In this document: positions 24,458-32,638 of the stretch, piece after piece
Layout of the letters: each line of letters begins with the position of its first letter
Numbering within the stretch: the stretch's first letter is position 1
Assembly: GCA_026416715.1 (NCBI GenBank)
Contig: JAOAEQ010000029.1
Location: 1 to 33,533 of the forward strand
Direction: 5' to 3'
Length of the DNA stretch: 33,533 nucleotides
DNA from: a bacterium
Lineage (GTDB): Bacteria; UBP4; UBA4092; JAOAEQ01
Notes under the pieces: model-generated
Database searches by the model: none
What the model saw: the letters and a program-made list of their open reading frames with translations, nothing else
Told to the model about the DNA's origin: nothing
Translations under genes and position numbers: made by a program

Positions 24458-25774
24458 ATGGATATACTTGGTGTAGCTACTTTAAGCACTCTTGGCACCT
24501 TGCTGTTGACCGGACTAGGTATGACAGCATCACTTGATACCAAAGCAAGTTCGGTTTTGAAAGGGAAAAAGATTTGCCTCGACCCAGGTCATGGCGCAAC
24601 CGCAGCAACGGACTCGTTCCGGCAAGGACCAACCGGAGAACGGGAAGAATGGGTTAACCTGCGAGTCGCATTAATGCTTAAAGAGATGTTGGAAAAAGCT
24701 GGTGCGGAAGTGATTATGACTCGAGTGAAAGATGAAGATGTTTCATTACGACGTCGCGCGGATATCGCCATCGAAAATCAAGCGGATATTTTCGTTTCCA
24801 TCCATCATAATGGAACTGACCAAGACCCCGCCGTGAATTATCCGCTGATTTTCTTCTGGAAAGATGCGAACAACAATCCCGCAAGCATTGATTTAGCGAA
24901 ACTAGTTTTGAAACATATCCAAAAAAATCTTGGACTCCCGCGCGGAGATGTATATTCTGATTTCTTGGTTTTCCCGGGAACCGGCACTGGCGTGCTGCGT
25001 ATGACATATCCGTATATGCCGGGAATTATCGGAGAAGCGTCGTTTTTCACCAACCCGGATGAAGAGCAGCGGCTGAAACAGACTGCATATAATCGGAAAG
25101 AAGCGGAAGCATATTTCGCAGCGCTCGTGGAATATTTCAGGAATGGATTACCGACCGCAGAATTGATTGAACCGAAACCAGGCGAGAAACTCCCCGCAGA
25201 GAATACCCGCATCCGATTCAAGCTGAACGATGGGTTAGGCGGAACCAAAATGGATGAACAATCTATTCGGGTTATCTTTAATGGAGAAGAAATCCCGTTT
25301 ACGTTCTCTATGAAAGATGGAGTTTTAACGATTGAAACCAGCAAACTTCGCGGGGGAGAGCAAATAGTGCAACTGTTCGCCAAAAATAACAACGGGCAAT
25401 CGATACATCCGAAACTCTATTACTTCCAGCTTGAAGGACCGGCAGCGAAACCAGAAAAAAAGCTCTGGGTGAAAACCTATGAACAGGGGAAAGCATTGTT
25501 CGACCAAGTCAAATCTACTAAAGCGAAAGATAAAACTGACCAGGCGAAATTGAACGAAGCGATAAAATTATTTGGTCGAAGTTTGCAGTTATTCCCGAAT
25601 AGTCCGGTCTCCGATAAAGCGCAATATTATACTGCGGTAGCGTATGAGAAGATGGGAGATAGTTTTGAGTATCGGAAAAAAGCGATTGAAGCATACCAGC
25701 GGTTGCTGGATTATTATCCAACCAGCGATTTTATCCCAGATGCAGAAAAAGCTGTGGAACGCCTATGGAAATAA
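24458..25774 (+). CDS. N-acetylmuramoyl-L-alanine amidase (AmiC type) with C-terminal TPR-like repeats
   Basis: The Amidase_3 domain (about residues 37-230) cuts the bond between MurNAc and the stem peptide. Zinc ligands are visible: H45 in LDPGHG, E63 after the GER motif, and the His of SIHHNG near 121. The late catalytic Glu is in IGEASFF near 205. An Ig-like region follows (about 235-345), then helical TPR-like repeats (about 355-435, YTAVAYEKMGD then AIEAYQRLLDYYP). It ends in AVERLWK. The N-terminus is hydrophobic but has no positive residue when started at 24458. The GTG at 24416 would add two lysines and a better signal sequence, so that start remains possible. The role is murein remodelling outside the inner membrane. 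Confidence 0.9.
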   Translation: MDILGVATLSTLGTLLLTGLGMTASLDTKASSVLKGKKICLDPGHGATAATDSFRQGPTGEREEWVNLRVALMLKEMLEKAGAEVIMTRVKDEDVSLRRRADIAIENQADIFVSIHHNGTDQDPAVNYPLIFFWKDANNNPASIDLAKLVLKHIQKNLGLPRGDVYSDFLVFPGTGTGVLRMTYPYMPGIIGEASFFTNPDEEQRLKQTAYNRKEAEAYFAALVEYFRNGLPTAELIEPKPGEKLPAENTRIRFKLNDGLGGTKMDEQSIRVIFNGEEIPFTFSMKDGVLTIETSKLRGGEQIVQLFAKNNNGQSIHPKLYYFQLEGPAAKPEKKLWVKTYEQGKALFDQVKSTKAKDKTDQAKLNEAIKLFGRSLQLFPNSPVSDKAQYYTAVAYEKMGDSFEYRKKAIEAYQRLLDYYPTSDFIPDAEKAVERLWK

Positions 25775-25879
25775 TGGTTGGAGTATATAAGTTTACTTGC
25801 GCTTTTCATTTACCAATTTGAGTTATTTTAGATTATAATATGCAATCATTATACTTCTGAAAAGGTGAGGGATATGATT

Positions 25880-26116
25880 ATGACTGAAGGAGCGATTCAG
25901 GTGTATGTATTCAATGTATTTTATGCAATCGGTGGAATAATTGTAGGGCTGGTTGCAGCCTGGTTCGTCTATTGGTTTTTTGATAAAGTAACGCCGACCT
26001 GCAATTTCGATGAAGAGTTGAAAAAGGGGAATGTTGCAGTCGCAATTGCGGTTGGCTGTTTATTCATTATGATTGGATTATTAGTCGGACTTATTGTTGG
26101 TTTAGGATTAAATTGA
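25880..26116 (+). CDS. Small DUF350-like membrane protein
   Basis: This is a protein of about 78 residues with two hydrophobic helices (about 8-33 and 50-76) around a short loop. The loop reads DKVTPTCNFDEELKKGNVAV, and the T-P...EE-x-x-x-GN-AVA pattern is that of DUF350 integral membrane proteins. I start at the ATG at 25880, 9 bases after AAGGTGAGG; the ATG at 25874 is too close, and the GTG at 25865 lies inside the ribosome-binding site. It is between the amidase (91 bases after its stop to the GTG) and the transglycosylase. DUF350 proteins have no firmly established function; a link to the envelope is inferred from its neighbours. Confidence 0.65.
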   Translation: MTEGAIQVYVFNVFYAIGGIIVGLVAAWFVYWFFDKVTPTCNFDEELKKGNVAVAIAVGCLFIMIGLLVGLIVGLGLN

Positions 26117-26154
26117 GAAAAATAGAAGCAAGCAACTAGAATGTAGGTAATCCA

Positions 26155-26928
26155 ATGAACAAATCGCCTAATATCCGTTTATCTAATATTCTCTTTATTA
26201 GATTTATCCTTGTTTCGCTTTTAACAGCTGGAGTAATAGCGAGAGTTATAGAAAATCGAAAGAAAAGAAAAAGGCAAAGAAGCATAGCTACCGTTAGTAA
26301 GTTGTGCCTTGTGATATTATTAGCATTCTGTATAGCATCTGTTTCAGCAGCGCAACCGAACCCGACATCATGTATCCCGCAGAAGCGGTTCACCCGATAC
26401 GATGGAGTAATCAAAAAATATGCAAAACATTATGGATTCGACTGGCGACTTATCCTCGCGCAGATCAAACAGGAATCGGCGTTTAACCCGCAAGCGAAAA
26501 GTCAATGTGGTGCGCGCGGGTTAATGCAGTTGATGCCGAAAACCGCAGCGGAAATGAAAGTTAAAAATATTCTGAATCCGAGCGAAAATATCGCTGCCGG
26601 TATCCGGTATCTCCGAAAACAATATGATTTGTTTCCCGATGTTCCGGAACCACATCGGGAACTGTTTGCATTAGCGAGTTATAATTGTGGGGCTGGGCGG
26701 TTATTCGATTCCCGTGATATTGCGAAATATGAATTGCGACCTGACCATGAATGGGATGATATCCAACTCGTTATGCCGAAATTAACGAAAGAATATAAAG
26801 AGTTACATTTAAAAATTTGGCAGCAACCGCAACCGCGCTATGGTTATTTCTCCGGCTGGAAAGAAACGATAACGTATGTTGCTAATATCTGGAACTACTA
26901 TCTAGAGTATCGCGAACAAACTATCTGA
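26155..26928 (+). CDS. Lytic transglycosylase (SLT/GH23 domain)
   Basis: Lytic transglycosylases cleave the MurNAc-GlcNAc bond of peptidoglycan non-hydrolytically. The domain spans about residues 80-235. The catalytic Glu is E107 in AQIKQESAFNP. GLMQLMPKTA near 122, NIAAGIRYL near 144 and ASYNCGAGR near 174 are the standard GH23 motifs. The tail ending YVANIWNYYLEYRE also fits. The first 66 residues are odd. A weak hydrophobic patch (13-29) is followed by the very basic ENRKKRKRQRS, and only then comes a proper signal-peptide core (SKLCLVILLAFCIASVSAA, cleaved near 66). No later ATG exists before the domain, so the true start may be a non-ATG codon. It lies 38 bases after the DUF350-like gene and may share its transcript. 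Confidence 0.9.
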   Translation: MNKSPNIRLSNILFIRFILVSLLTAGVIARVIENRKKRKRQRSIATVSKLCLVILLAFCIASVSAAQPNPTSCIPQKRFTRYDGVIKKYAKHYGFDWRLILAQIKQESAFNPQAKSQCGARGLMQLMPKTAAEMKVKNILNPSENIAAGIRYLRKQYDLFPDVPEPHRELFALASYNCGAGRLFDSRDIAKYELRPDHEWDDIQLVMPKLTKEYKELHLKIWQQPQPRYGYFSGWKETITYVANIWNYYLEYREQTI

Positions 26929-26975
26929 TACACCACCAAATGTCAATAGCAAACAATTTTGGTTAGAAGTTTATC

Positions 26976-27054
26976 GTTACGGTTAGGGTTGAACCTGAGA
27001 AACTCAACCTGTTCTAACGCCATGGGATTCGTTACCCTAACCCGATACCGTAAC
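26976..27054. repeat. Multi-arm inverted repeat upstream of the YkgJ-type gene
   Basis: GTTACGG (26976-26982) pairs with CCGTAAC (27048-27054), and the adjoining TTAGGGT (26983-26989) pairs with ACCCTAA (27034-27040). This leaves a 7-base bulge. A competing hairpin GGTTGA/TCAACC (26987-26992, 27004-27009) lies inside. It looks like a foldable RNA or a worn repeat. No T-run follows. Confidence 0.5.
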
Positions 27055-27092
27055 CTTTAATTTGCATTAAAAACAGTATATAACCACTTTCC

Positions 27093-27755
27093 TTGAAACC
27101 TATTAATCGAAACCAGCGAATAAATTCTATTTTACAAAAGTACGGGAAACTACTCTCTCAAGTCGACCGATGGTTCGCTGCTGTCCAGAAACGGTACCCG
27201 AAAGACGTGGTATGTAAAAAAGGCTGCTATGATTGTTGTTTAGGATTGTTCGATATCTCGCTATTAGACGCTTATTATCTGCAACAAGGATTCTCTCAAC
27301 TACCGAAATCAATGCAAAAAAAGGTTATCAACCGTGCGGAAAAGATTCTTATAGAAGTCCAAAAAGTTCAGCCAAACCTTACATCGCCATATTATTTAAC
27401 CGAACTCTCTGATGCCGATATCGATTGCATCTGCAACACTTTTGCCGAGACCCGATGCCCGTTGTTAAGCGACCGGAATCAATGCTTAGTATATCCATAC
27501 CGACCAATGACCTGCAGATTGCATGGGATCCCGTTGATTGATGTTAAGCACGGAATATATTTCGACCAATGGTGTGAATTGAATTTTGTAGGTAGAAAAG
27601 CTGAATCGCTGACCGATATCGCATACAATTTTACTGAATTAGATAAACGAGAATTGCAGTTATTTGTTGCGCTTACAGAAACGGTATTTGCAAAGCCGAT
27701 TTATGAGATATATCTATTCATTCCCGCAGCACTAGTTCCAGCAAACGTACTTTAA
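27093..27755 (+). CDS. YkgJ-type cysteine-cluster protein
   Basis: The 220-residue protein has the YkgJ zinc/iron-chelating signature C41-x3-C45-x2-C48-C49 (CKKGCYDCC). A second pair of motifs lies near 127-150 (CPLLSDRNQCLVYPYRPMTCR, read as CPLLSDRNQC and PYRPMTCR). The CPYRPxxCR-like element is typical of the family. Members bind a metal through these cysteines, but their role is poorly known. No signal peptide or membrane segment is seen. The only usable start is a TTG at 27093, since an in-frame stop lies four codons upstream and no ATG occurs before the cysteines. No clear ribosome-binding site precedes it. It converges on gdhA. Confidence 0.75.
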   Translation: MKPINRNQRINSILQKYGKLLSQVDRWFAAVQKRYPKDVVCKKGCYDCCLGLFDISLLDAYYLQQGFSQLPKSMQKKVINRAEKILIEVQKVQPNLTSPYYLTELSDADIDCICNTFAETRCPLLSDRNQCLVYPYRPMTCRLHGIPLIDVKHGIYFDQWCELNFVGRKAESLTDIAYNFTELDKRELQLFVALTETVFAKPIYEIYLFIPAALVPANVL

Positions 27756-27796
27756 GGTGAAATTATACATTTAAATGAACCAATCGCTACCAAGTC

Positions 27797-27858
27797 GTAT
27801 CAAAAGGATAAAGAATGAAGTATATGCAACGCTCTATTCCTTATCCTTGATATGATAC
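27797..27858. terminator. Hairpin between the convergent YkgJ-type gene and gdhA
   Basis: GTATCA and AAGGATAA (27797-27811) pair with TTATCCTT and TGATAC (27841-27858), with a small internal bulge. The position between two convergent gene ends fits a shared terminator. The T-run is missing on both strands, so confidence is limited. Confidence 0.5.
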
Positions 27859-27861
27859 TTG

Positions 27862-29202
27862 TTAAACCAATCCTTGTTCAAGCATAGCATCCGCAACTTT
27901 AATAAACCCGCCGATATTCGCGCCATCAACATAATTCACAAAACCATCCGGCTGTTTGCCATAATAGACGCAGGTTTCGTGAATAGACTTCATAATTTGT
28001 TTCAGACGACTATCTACTTCTTCAGCGCTCCAGGAATACCGCATACTATTCTGCGACATCTCGAGCCCGCTCACAGCTACACCACCGGCATTCGCTGCTT
28101 TCCCCGGTCCATAAAGGATCTTCGCGGCTAAAAAAACATCGATCGCTTCTGGAGTAGACGGCATATTTGCCGCTTCTGCAACGCAGATACATCCGTTTTT
28201 AACTAACGTTTTTGCATCTTCTTCATTAATTTCATTCTGGGTAGCTGCAGGTATCGCAACATCGCATTTGATACCCCAGGGTCGTTGCCCTTCAAAATAC
28301 TGGCATTTGAATTCTTTTGCATATTCTTTAATTCGACCCCGCCGAACATTTTTCAACTCGAAGACATACTCAAGTTTTTCACGAGTTATTCCATCTGGGT
28401 CATAAATAAATCCGTTCGAATCGGATAAGGTCACCACTTTTGCGCCCATATGCAATGCTTTCTCAACCGTACCCTGTGCTGCATTACCAGAACCGGAAAC
28501 AACTAATACCTTCCCAGCTAATGAATCATTTCTGGTTTTCAACATTTCTTCAGCAAAATATAAGGTTCCGTATCCAGTTGCTTCTTTGCGCAGGAGACTT
28601 CCACCCCATTTCAATCCTTTTCCGGTTAAAACGCCAGTAAATTCGTTGGTTAGTTTACGGTATTGTCCGAATAAAAATCCTATTTCACGTGGACCAACCC
28701 CAATATCACCTGCAGGAACATCCGTATCCGGTCCAATATAGCGAAACAATTCGGTCATAAACGCTTGGCAAAAATGCATAACTTCATTATCCGATTTCCC
28801 TTTCGGGTCAAAGTCAGAACCACCTTTTGCGCCGCCCATTGGTAGAGTCGTGAGTGCATTTTTAAATACCTGTTCAAATCCGAGAAATTTTAATATACTG
28901 AGGTTGACCGATGGATGGAATCGGAACCCGCCTTTATAAGGACCAATGGCGCTATTCATTTGGATGCGATACCCACGGTTAAATTGGATTTCTCCATTAT
29001 CATCAACCCACATAACTCGAAACTGCAGGATTCGTTCTGGTTCAACAATCCGTTCGAATATTTTTGCTTTTTGATATTTTGGATTCTTTTCGATAAACGG
29101 AAGTATCGACCGGGCAACCTCATATACCGCTTCATGAAACTCATATTGTCCCGGGTCTTTAGCTTTTACTTTTTCCATAAAATCAGCTAGTGATTGTCCC
29201 AT
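27862..29202 (-). CDS. gdhA: Glutamate dehydrogenase (GdhA type)
   Basis: It catalyses the reversible amination of 2-oxoglutarate to glutamate, a main entry of ammonia into the cell. The 446-residue length and the start (FHEAVYEVARSILPFIEKNP near residue 22) match the hexameric, usually NADP-linked, small GdhA group. The substrate site GYRIQMNSAIGPYKGGFRFHP near 77 is intact. The catalytic-lysine motif is PMGGAKGGSDFDPKGKS near 121. GDIGVGPREIGFLFGQYRKL lies near 165. The nucleotide-binding motif VVSGSGNAAQG is near 239. AAKGG-like and AGGVAVSGLEMSQNS near 380 also fit. AAGGAG sits 8 bases before the ATG. Upstream is a leader with a terminator-like hairpin. Cofactor choice is inferred from the family. 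Confidence 0.96.
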   Translation of the reverse strand: MGQSLADFMEKVKAKDPGQYEFHEAVYEVARSILPFIEKNPKYQKAKIFERIVEPERILQFRVMWVDDNGEIQFNRGYRIQMNSAIGPYKGGFRFHPSVNLSILKFLGFEQVFKNALTTLPMGGAKGGSDFDPKGKSDNEVMHFCQAFMTELFRYIGPDTDVPAGDIGVGPREIGFLFGQYRKLTNEFTGVLTGKGLKWGGSLLRKEATGYGTLYFAEEMLKTRNDSLAGKVLVVSGSGNAAQGTVEKALHMGAKVVTLSDSNGFIYDPDGITREKLEYVFELKNVRRGRIKEYAKEFKCQYFEGQRPWGIKCDVAIPAATQNEINEEDAKTLVKNGCICVAEAANMPSTPEAIDVFLAAKILYGPGKAANAGGVAVSGLEMSQNSMRYSWSAEEVDSRLKQIMKSIHETCVYYGKQPDGFVNYVDGANIGGFIKVADAMLEQGLV

Positions 29203-29237
29203 ACCTTTTTCTCCTTATATCCCTCAGATTAATATAT

Positions 29238-29287
29238 AAAAAAAATAGATATTGCATTTAACCCCCATTGGGGTTCGGCGCAATATC
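29238..29287 (-). terminator. Terminator-like hairpin in the gdhA leader
   Basis: On the minus strand GATATTGC (29287-29280) and AACCCC (29275-29270) pair with GGGGTT (29265-29260) and GCAATATC (29255-29248). TATTTTTTTT follows at once. It is either the terminator of the upstream DUF202 gene or an attenuator within the gdhA leader, because a promoter candidate at 29411 lies before it. Confidence 0.65.
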
Positions 29288-29410
29288 ACTGATATTTAGA
29301 TTTCCTTTGTTATCTGTAACAAGCAAAAACTGTTGTTGTCAAAACGGATAGAAGTTTACCCTAATAAATCTTCTCCTTTTCACCTAAACCTCTATATTTA
29401 TAAGTTTAAT

Positions 29411-29419
29411 ATTATATCA
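29411..29419 (-). promoter_or_regulatory. Extended -10 promoter candidate for gdhA
   Basis: The minus strand has TGATATAAT (29419-29411), an extended -10 element without a clear -35 box. A separate TTGACA (29342-29337) lies further on with a poor -10 box. Either could start gdhA transcription; only the first and second both lie before the hairpin. Confidence 0.4.
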
Positions 29420-29483
29420 TAAAAATTTTGCTCAAAAAATATCTACTATTTATTTTTAAGATGAAAATGATTGTGGATAGCGG

Positions 29484-29819
29484 TTAACGGCAAGGATTTG
29501 ATACCGTAAATTTAATCCTGGGTTTATTCTGAACAGGCATTTTTTTAACTTTGTTAACCATTTGTTTCATTTTATATAGACGAAGTAATCCGACAATAAA
29601 AATGAAAATACTTATAGGGACGAAAATATATCCGAACATGAAAAATACCGGTGATTTAAAAAATTGAACTAACGTTATTCCAACCGCAAATAACGTTAAT
29701 GCGGTTCTGATATAGGCAAGAAACGTTCGTTCGATAGCTAATACCCGTCCGGTGAATTGCTAGATGGTCAGGTAACATTAAATTTTCTCTCGCACCTTAT
29801 CATACGGAGATTCATCCAT
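29484..29819 (-). pseudogene. DUF202 (YidH-like) membrane protein gene with two frameshifts
   Basis: On the minus strand, MDESPYDKVREK starts at 29819. A one-base loss near 29779-29786 moves the frame to MLPDHLAIHRT. An extra G in the GGG run at 29744-29746 restores the first frame, giving VLAIERTFLAYIRTALTLF and then AVGITLVQFFKSPVFFMFGY. It continues through IFIFIVGLLRLYKMK to a TAA at 29484. Joined, this is about 112 residues, the size of DUF202 proteins, with the R-T-VLA-x-ERT-FLAYIRTAL signature and three hydrophobic segments. Without repair two stops (TAA at 29780, TAG at 29762) break it. It may be a decayed gene or carry sequencing errors. A start at the ATG at 29778 would leave only one shift. 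Confidence 0.75.
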
Positions 29820-29895
29820 AATCTTTTTTTCTATCCTATCAGATTAAAAGCCAACTCACCACCGGTAAGCTTTCTTTCTATTTACTTTAGATAAT

Positions 29896-30819
29896 TTACC
29901 GATTGAAACAGGCATCAATCAAATCGTCTAGGTTCGCCGTCGCTACACATTGTACCGTATCCGCACCGCCGTAATAGATTTTCACTGTCCCATTCGATTC
30001 CGGAATTGCACCGCTGGTGAACACAACGTTCATGGTTAATCCGACACGTTCATACGGCATTTTCGGAGATAATATCGGCGCTTTCCCGCGAGCGATAACT
30101 TTACTCGGGTCATCTAAATCTAAGAGCATAACCCCGAGATGATAAACATACCCACTTGCCATAACATGGACACCGTGGAATATTTCTAACCAGCCTTGTT
30201 TCGTTCGAATCGGTGGCGCACCCGCTCCGATTTTTTTCCAAGCCCAGCCACCACCGGTTTTCGCAATACATTTCGACCGACCCCAATGAATTAAATCCGG
30301 CGAGTATGAAATCCAGATATCACCATGGTCGCCAGGGGTTATCGGTCGGTCAAGCCGAACATAATCTCCCTTGATTCGTTCGGGGAACAATGCCGCATTG
30401 CGATTATCAGTTTCGGAAATGCAACCATGCCATTGATATTGTTTAAAATCTTTCGTGCTCATCAATCCAATCCGGACACCATGGTTACTATGGCAAGCGA
30501 AGGTTAGATAAAATGTTCCTTCTATTTCAACAACGCGCGGGTCATAAATCATTCCGCTAGCATATTCGTTAAACTCATCATCATCCGGCATCGGAACCGG
30601 CGCGTCCCAGATGGTAAAATTATATCCGTCATCACTAGTCGCAACCCAGAAATAATCGGTGATATCGATACTTTCAACCCGTAGCATCATTAGATATTTA
30701 TCATTAAACTTGCAGGCACCGGAATTATATACTCCGGAGCATTCAAATGGCATATCGTCAGCGGTAATTATCGGATTTTTCTCATATCGTTTAACAATTT
30801 GCTTTTTGGGATATAACAT
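29896..30819 (-). CDS. GH130-family glycoside phosphorylase/hydrolase
   Basis: GH130 enzymes act mainly on beta-mannosides. Most split beta-1,4- or beta-1,2-linked mannose with phosphate; some hydrolyse. The 307-residue protein has the five-bladed propeller signatures: RYEKNPIITADDMPF near 11, YDPRVVEIEG near 92 with D93 as the likely proton donor, NAALFPERIKGDYVRLDRP near 141, GAGAPPI near 198 and IYYGGAD near 281. There is no signal peptide, so it is cytoplasmic, consistent with an intracellular phosphorylase that processes imported mannosyl sugars. The exact linkage cannot be read here. It lies 36 bases downstream of thiM and upstream of the DUF202 remnant on one strand. Confidence 0.9.
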   Translation of the reverse strand: MLYPKKQIVKRYEKNPIITADDMPFECSGVYNSGACKFNDKYLMMLRVESIDITDYFWVATSDDGYNFTIWDAPVPMPDDDEFNEYASGMIYDPRVVEIEGTFYLTFACHSNHGVRIGLMSTKDFKQYQWHGCISETDNRNAALFPERIKGDYVRLDRPITPGDHGDIWISYSPDLIHWGRSKCIAKTGGGWAWKKIGAGAPPIRTKQGWLEIFHGVHVMASGYVYHLGVMLLDLDDPSKVIARGKAPILSPKMPYERVGLTMNVVFTSGAIPESNGTVKIYYGGADTVQCVATANLDDLIDACFNR

Positions 30820-30855
30820 AATTTATCCCCTGTCTTCGCTTTGCTATAACACTAC

Positions 30856-31662
30856 TTATTTTACTTTCGCGAATTTGATAACATCTTGGTCAGTGAGCTG
30901 TTTCATTGCATCATATAACGCAGTATGGAAACTGCCCGGCTTCCCATCGGTCTGTTGCGCAGCAAGTTCTGCTGCAATCCCGTAAATACATAATCCGCTA
31001 ACTGCAGCGCGGAAATAATCCTTCTGCACGCCGGCACAACAAGCAATTACCGTGGTTGCCATACATCCGGTACCGGTGACGGTAGTCAACATCGGATGCC
31101 CGTTATCAATATACGCTATATTTTTGCCGTTACTGACAACATCCTGCGCACCGGTTATCGCAACTATACATTGATATTTTTCCGCTAATTCAGTGGCAAC
31201 AATTTCCTTTTCGCTCTTTGCACTGATTGATTCTACACCACGAATTTCAGCCTTATGTCCAGCTAAAATTGAAATTTCAGCTAGGTTCCCACGAACAATA
31301 GCGATGGTTAATTCTTCCATCAGCCGATGACTACTATCCGTTCTTAATTTGGTCGCACCAGCACCAACCGGATCAAGTACTATTGGAATCCCGGAACGGT
31401 TCGCTTGTTTCCCGGCGAGCAGCATCGCTTCGATCCATTCGGGGGTTAACGTGCCGATGTTCAGAAGCAGACAATTTGCCATCTGAACCATTTCCGCAAC
31501 TTCTTCTTTCGCATGCGACATAATCGGCAATCCGCCAGTGCATAAGGTCATATTTGCGGTTTCATTCATCACCACGAAATTGGTTATATGGTGTACAAGC
31601 GGTTTTTTAGAACGAACTAATGTTAAATCTGCAGCAATTTGGGTAGGAGTTATAGAAGACAT
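30856..31662 (-). CDS. thiM: Hydroxyethylthiazole kinase
   Basis: ThiM phosphorylates 4-methyl-5-(2-hydroxyethyl)thiazole for thiamine salvage. The 268-residue length is usual. Signature elements are VHHITNFVVMNETANMTLC near 23, PIVLDPVGAGATKLR near 95 (ribokinase-like Mg/ATP region), IVAITGAQDVVSNG near 166 and the catalytic-loop VTGTGCMATTVIACC near 195. No other thiamine gene is in the window. The 82 bases up to the tRNA contain no TPP riboswitch. They carry only AT-rich inverted words, AAATTTAC (31680-31687) and GTAAATTT (31713-31720). This suggests a salvage-only or scattered thiamine pathway (inference). Confidence 0.93.
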   Translation of the reverse strand: MSSITPTQIAADLTLVRSKKPLVHHITNFVVMNETANMTLCTGGLPIMSHAKEEVAEMVQMANCLLLNIGTLTPEWIEAMLLAGKQANRSGIPIVLDPVGAGATKLRTDSSHRLMEELTIAIVRGNLAEISILAGHKAEIRGVESISAKSEKEIVATELAEKYQCIVAITGAQDVVSNGKNIAYIDNGHPMLTTVTGTGCMATTVIACCAGVQKDYFRAAVSGLCIYGIAAELAAQQTDGKPGSFHTALYDAMKQLTDQDVIKFAKVK

Positions 31663-31744
31663 AATAATTTAGTTAATTTAAATTTACCATTGAACATTTT
31701 AAATTTTGTATTGTAAATTTTAGGTTTTAACTACATGAGGCAAA

Positions 31745-31821
<77 letters not shown>

Positions 31822-32175
31822 ACATAACTTCCTCACCGCCGGAGAACGCAGTGAGTTCGGATTTTCCTTTAAGACTAATTTATTTTATCATTTACTCGAA
31901 CGAACTGCAACTTGAGAAAAATAGAAAGAACGATTTGTCAGGTTCAGGTAAAATATAGGATTATCTATCCGAAGACAATTTTGTATCCGGCGCGAACAGA
32001 ATTGGAATTTCTTTTTAACCTCATACCAATTGTAATAAACCATAGCGTTATCTTATTTCACCGCATTCTGCTCAATGATGACATATTTTATTCATCTGGT
32101 TAAGAAACAAAAACTTCGGCATAATTCCTGCTCAATTTATGAATGGTTACATAATCTATGCGGAGAAAAGCATTT
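31822..32175. other. Spacer between tRNA-Arg and the small gene
   Basis: This stretch is AT-rich and holds the tRNA promoter candidate at 31882-31910 and a short CTCAC/GTGAG hairpin near 31832-31854. The 63-codon open frame at 31912-32103 starts with TTG and has no ribosome-binding site or family features, so I do not call it. Confidence 0.4.
31882..31910 (-). promoter_or_regulatory. Weak promoter candidate for tRNA-Arg
   Basis: The minus strand has TTGCAG (31910-31905), a 17-base spacer and TAAAAT (31887-31882), about 60 bases before the tRNA. Only the -10 box is a good match. Confidence 0.35.
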
Positions 32176-32424
32176 ATGGCAGCAAGAATAACGTTCTTAA
32201 CTGAAGAAGCTGAACCGAAACCAGTTAAATCATTGACTCGATTAAACAGTTTACTTGCGGAAGATGATATAATCTGTCCCGTATCTGATGATGCAAAAAA
32301 TGCCCGAGTTAAGCTTCAAACCGAGTATCAAATTCAAAAAGACTCGTTCTTAAAGGCTAAATCGGTGGTGAATGCGACCAACCTGTTTATTTGTAATCAT
32401 CTCCGTCTTCCTCGAAGAGTTTAG
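32176..32424 (+). CDS. Small hypothetical protein, 82 residues
   Basis: From the ATG at 32176 (GGAG at 32162-32165, 10-base gap) the frame reads MAARITFLTEEAEPKPVKSL and on to RLPRRV. An upstream in-frame ATG at 32158 is possible but lacks a ribosome-binding site. The protein is charged and mixed helical, with no membrane segment, metal motif or match I know. It stands alone between tRNA-Arg and comB, and a perfect palindrome at 32451 lies just beyond its stop. It may be a real orphan gene or chance. Confidence 0.38.
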   Translation: MAARITFLTEEAEPKPVKSLTRLNSLLAEDDIICPVSDDAKNARVKLQTEYQIQKDSFLKAKSVVNATNLFICNHLRLPRRV

Positions 32425-32450
32425 CTTAACGAGGGAGTGAGTGGAGAGAG

Positions 32451-32477
32451 ATGAGAATTGAACCGTTCAATTCTCAT
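32451..32477. repeat. Perfect palindrome with 13-base arms
   Basis: ATGAGAATTGAAC (32451-32463) and GTTCAATTCTCAT (32465-32477) are exact complements around a single C. It follows the small hypothetical gene. No proper T-run follows. It shares the GAAC/GTTC core with the palindromes at 5496 and 24293. Confidence 0.8.
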
Positions 32478-32638
32478 TCTTGTTCGGTAGTAAATCTAAC
32501 TCGAAAATGTGAATAAACCCGAGTTTTAATTTGAGGATTATAGGTTTTACCCTATGAAATAGGAGTTTTGTGGCTAAATTGCTTTACTTTCCCCAATAAT
32601 CTGCGCAACTTCCTAACGATAGCAACTATTGAAGAATC

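Noticed and set aside
31663-31744. TPP riboswitch upstream of thiM
   Set aside because: The spacer is only 82 AT-rich bases and contains none of the conserved TPP-aptamer words such as CTGAGA.
31912-32103. 63-codon open frame after tRNA-Arg
   Set aside because: TTG start without ribosome-binding site, unremarkable composition and no family feature.
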